A DNA stretch of 32,730 bases, taken from Vulcanimicrobiota bacterium. Lineage in GTDB: Bacteria > Vulcanimicrobiota > Vulcanimicrobiia > Eremiobacterales > Eremiobacteraceae. Under the pieces are notes generated by a model, which was given only the letters and a program-made list of their open reading frames with translations, had not been told where the DNA came from and made no database searches. How positions within the stretch are numbered: the first letter of the stretch is position 1; every line of letters begins with the position of its first letter. The DNA is taken from assembly GCA_019235715.1 (NCBI GenBank), contig JAFAKE010000104.1:1-32730 (forward strand). The letters run 5' to 3'. A program made the translations under genes and the position numbers. This document shows, one piece after another, positions 32,243 to 32,730 of this stretch.

Positions 32243-32730
32243 GTGGGCGATTTTCGCATTCGTGCGGCGGCGCTGACGCTCGTCGCGTGTGCGCTGCTGC
32301 CGAAAGCTGCTGCAGCGGAGGAAATCGTGCCGCGCAGCTACGCGGCGGCTCCCATCAACGGCAATCTTCTCGTTCTCGGATATTCCACCTCATGGGGCGC
32401 GGTGCTTACCGACGAGTCGCTCCCGGTGATCAACGTCAACGCGTCGATCGAGCGGACCCTTCTAGGCTATGCGCATACGTTCGCGCTCGGGAAGAAGACA
32501 GCCAACATCCAGGCCATCTTGCCCTACAACGCCGGCAACTTCAGCGGCGACGTGGGCGGCAGCGCGCGGACCACGTCGCGGTGGGGATACGGCGACTTGG
32601 TCGTGCGCCTGGGCTGGAATCTGATCGGCGATCCCGCGCTGACTCCCGCGCAGTTCGCGCACCGTCATGCGACAACCACCTTTGGAACAAGTCTGACCGT
32701 GCTTGCGCCCACGGGCGCGTACAATCCGCA
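32243..32730 (+). CDS. Outer-membrane 'phenol MetA degradation'/transporter family protein (partial)
   Basis: The frame from GTG 32243 runs open to the window edge (162 codons visible, no stop), so the gene is truncated at its 3' end. A signal peptide (residues about 6-25, AALTLVACALLPKAAAA) is followed by PINGNLLVLGYSTSWGAVL, ERTLLGYAHTFALGKKTAN, AILPYNAGNFSGDVGG, and NLIGDPALTPAQFAHRHATT leading to LTVLAPTGAYNP. These blocks, in this order, match the 'Phenol_MetA_deg' beta-barrel family (PF13557), often annotated only as 'transporter'. The substrate is unknown. It begins 16 bases after tRNA-Arg without a clear Shine-Dalgarno sequence. If correct it indicates a diderm envelope. Confidence 0.75.
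   Translation, partial: MGDFRIRAAALTLVACALLPKAAAAEEIVPRSYAAAPINGNLLVLGYSTSWGAVLTDESLPVINVNASIERTLLGYAHTFALGKKTANIQAILPYNAGNFSGDVGGSARTTSRWGYGDLVVRLGWNLIGDPALTPAQFAHRHATTTFGTSLTVLAPTGAYNP

Overview
The window is a high-GC bacterial chromosome segment, densely packed, with most genes on the + strand from about 7.8 kb onward. Gene content and order suggest a deep-branching, aerobic, diderm member of the Terrabacteria, possibly Candidatus Eremiobacterota (WPS-2); this is inference, since no rRNA is present to test it. The gene order from rpsU to recO, and then ruvX-mltG-small acidic protein, resembles the Firmicutes backbone (rpsU-yqeY-nfeD-floA-...-phoH-ybeY-dgkA-cdd-era-recO and ruvX-yrzB-mltG). 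A partial outer-membrane-type protein at the right edge and several lipoproteins argue for a diderm envelope. Oxygen-dependent HemF and a peroxiredoxin argue for aerobic life.

Positions 1-7.7 kb form a looser, accessory-like part with short transcription units on both strands. It holds tRNA-Ala(GGC), a small lipoprotein, an APC-family permease, several secreted proteins of unknown function, a lipoprotein with glycoside-hydrolase-like features, a DUF1801 protein with a basic histone-like tail, tRNA-Ala(UGC) and tRNA-Ile(GAU) in divergent orientation, a DUF3558-like secreted protein, a DUF4760-like membrane protein, a CHRD/SOD-like secreted protein and a 97-aa protein. Convergent genes are separated by perfect inverted repeats that look like bidirectional terminators.

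Positions 7.7-20.6 kb begin with rpmE (bL31, carrying an unusually long Ala/Lys-rich C-terminal extension), then prfA-prmC-hemF-(small ORF)-pyrG. These are followed by a GT2 and a GT4 glycosyltransferase, a copper-amine-oxidase-N-type stalk protein, an orphan oligopeptide-type ABC substrate-binding lipoprotein, a HIT hydrolase, a peroxiredoxin, a beta-hydroxyacid-dehydrogenase-like protein and a DUF5069 protein. Many junctions are 1- to 14-base stop/start overlaps, so most of this stretch is probably transcribed and translated in a coupled way.

Positions 20.6-30.8 kb hold the Firmicutes-like housekeeping string: rpsU (behind a structured leader), yqeY, nfeD, floA, an unrecognised membrane protein, phoH, ybeY, dgkA, a CorC/HlyC-type CBS protein, cdd, recO, ruvX, mltG and a small acidic DUF1292-like protein. 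It covers translation, ribosome maturation, membrane microdomains, lipid recycling, DNA repair and peptidoglycan termination. After it come a diacylglycerol-type glycosyltransferase, a tRNA-Ser(GCU)/tRNA-Arg(ACG) pair with a recognisable promoter, and the start of an outer-membrane 'phenol MetA degradation/transporter' family gene that runs off the edge.

No CRISPR array, insertion sequence, prophage or integrase was seen, and no gap between genes exceeds 300 bases. The strongest leads are the extended bL31, the structured rpsU leader, the unknown gene between floA and phoH, the Asp-to-His change in the DgkA active-site motif, and the 54-codon ORF linking hemF and pyrG.
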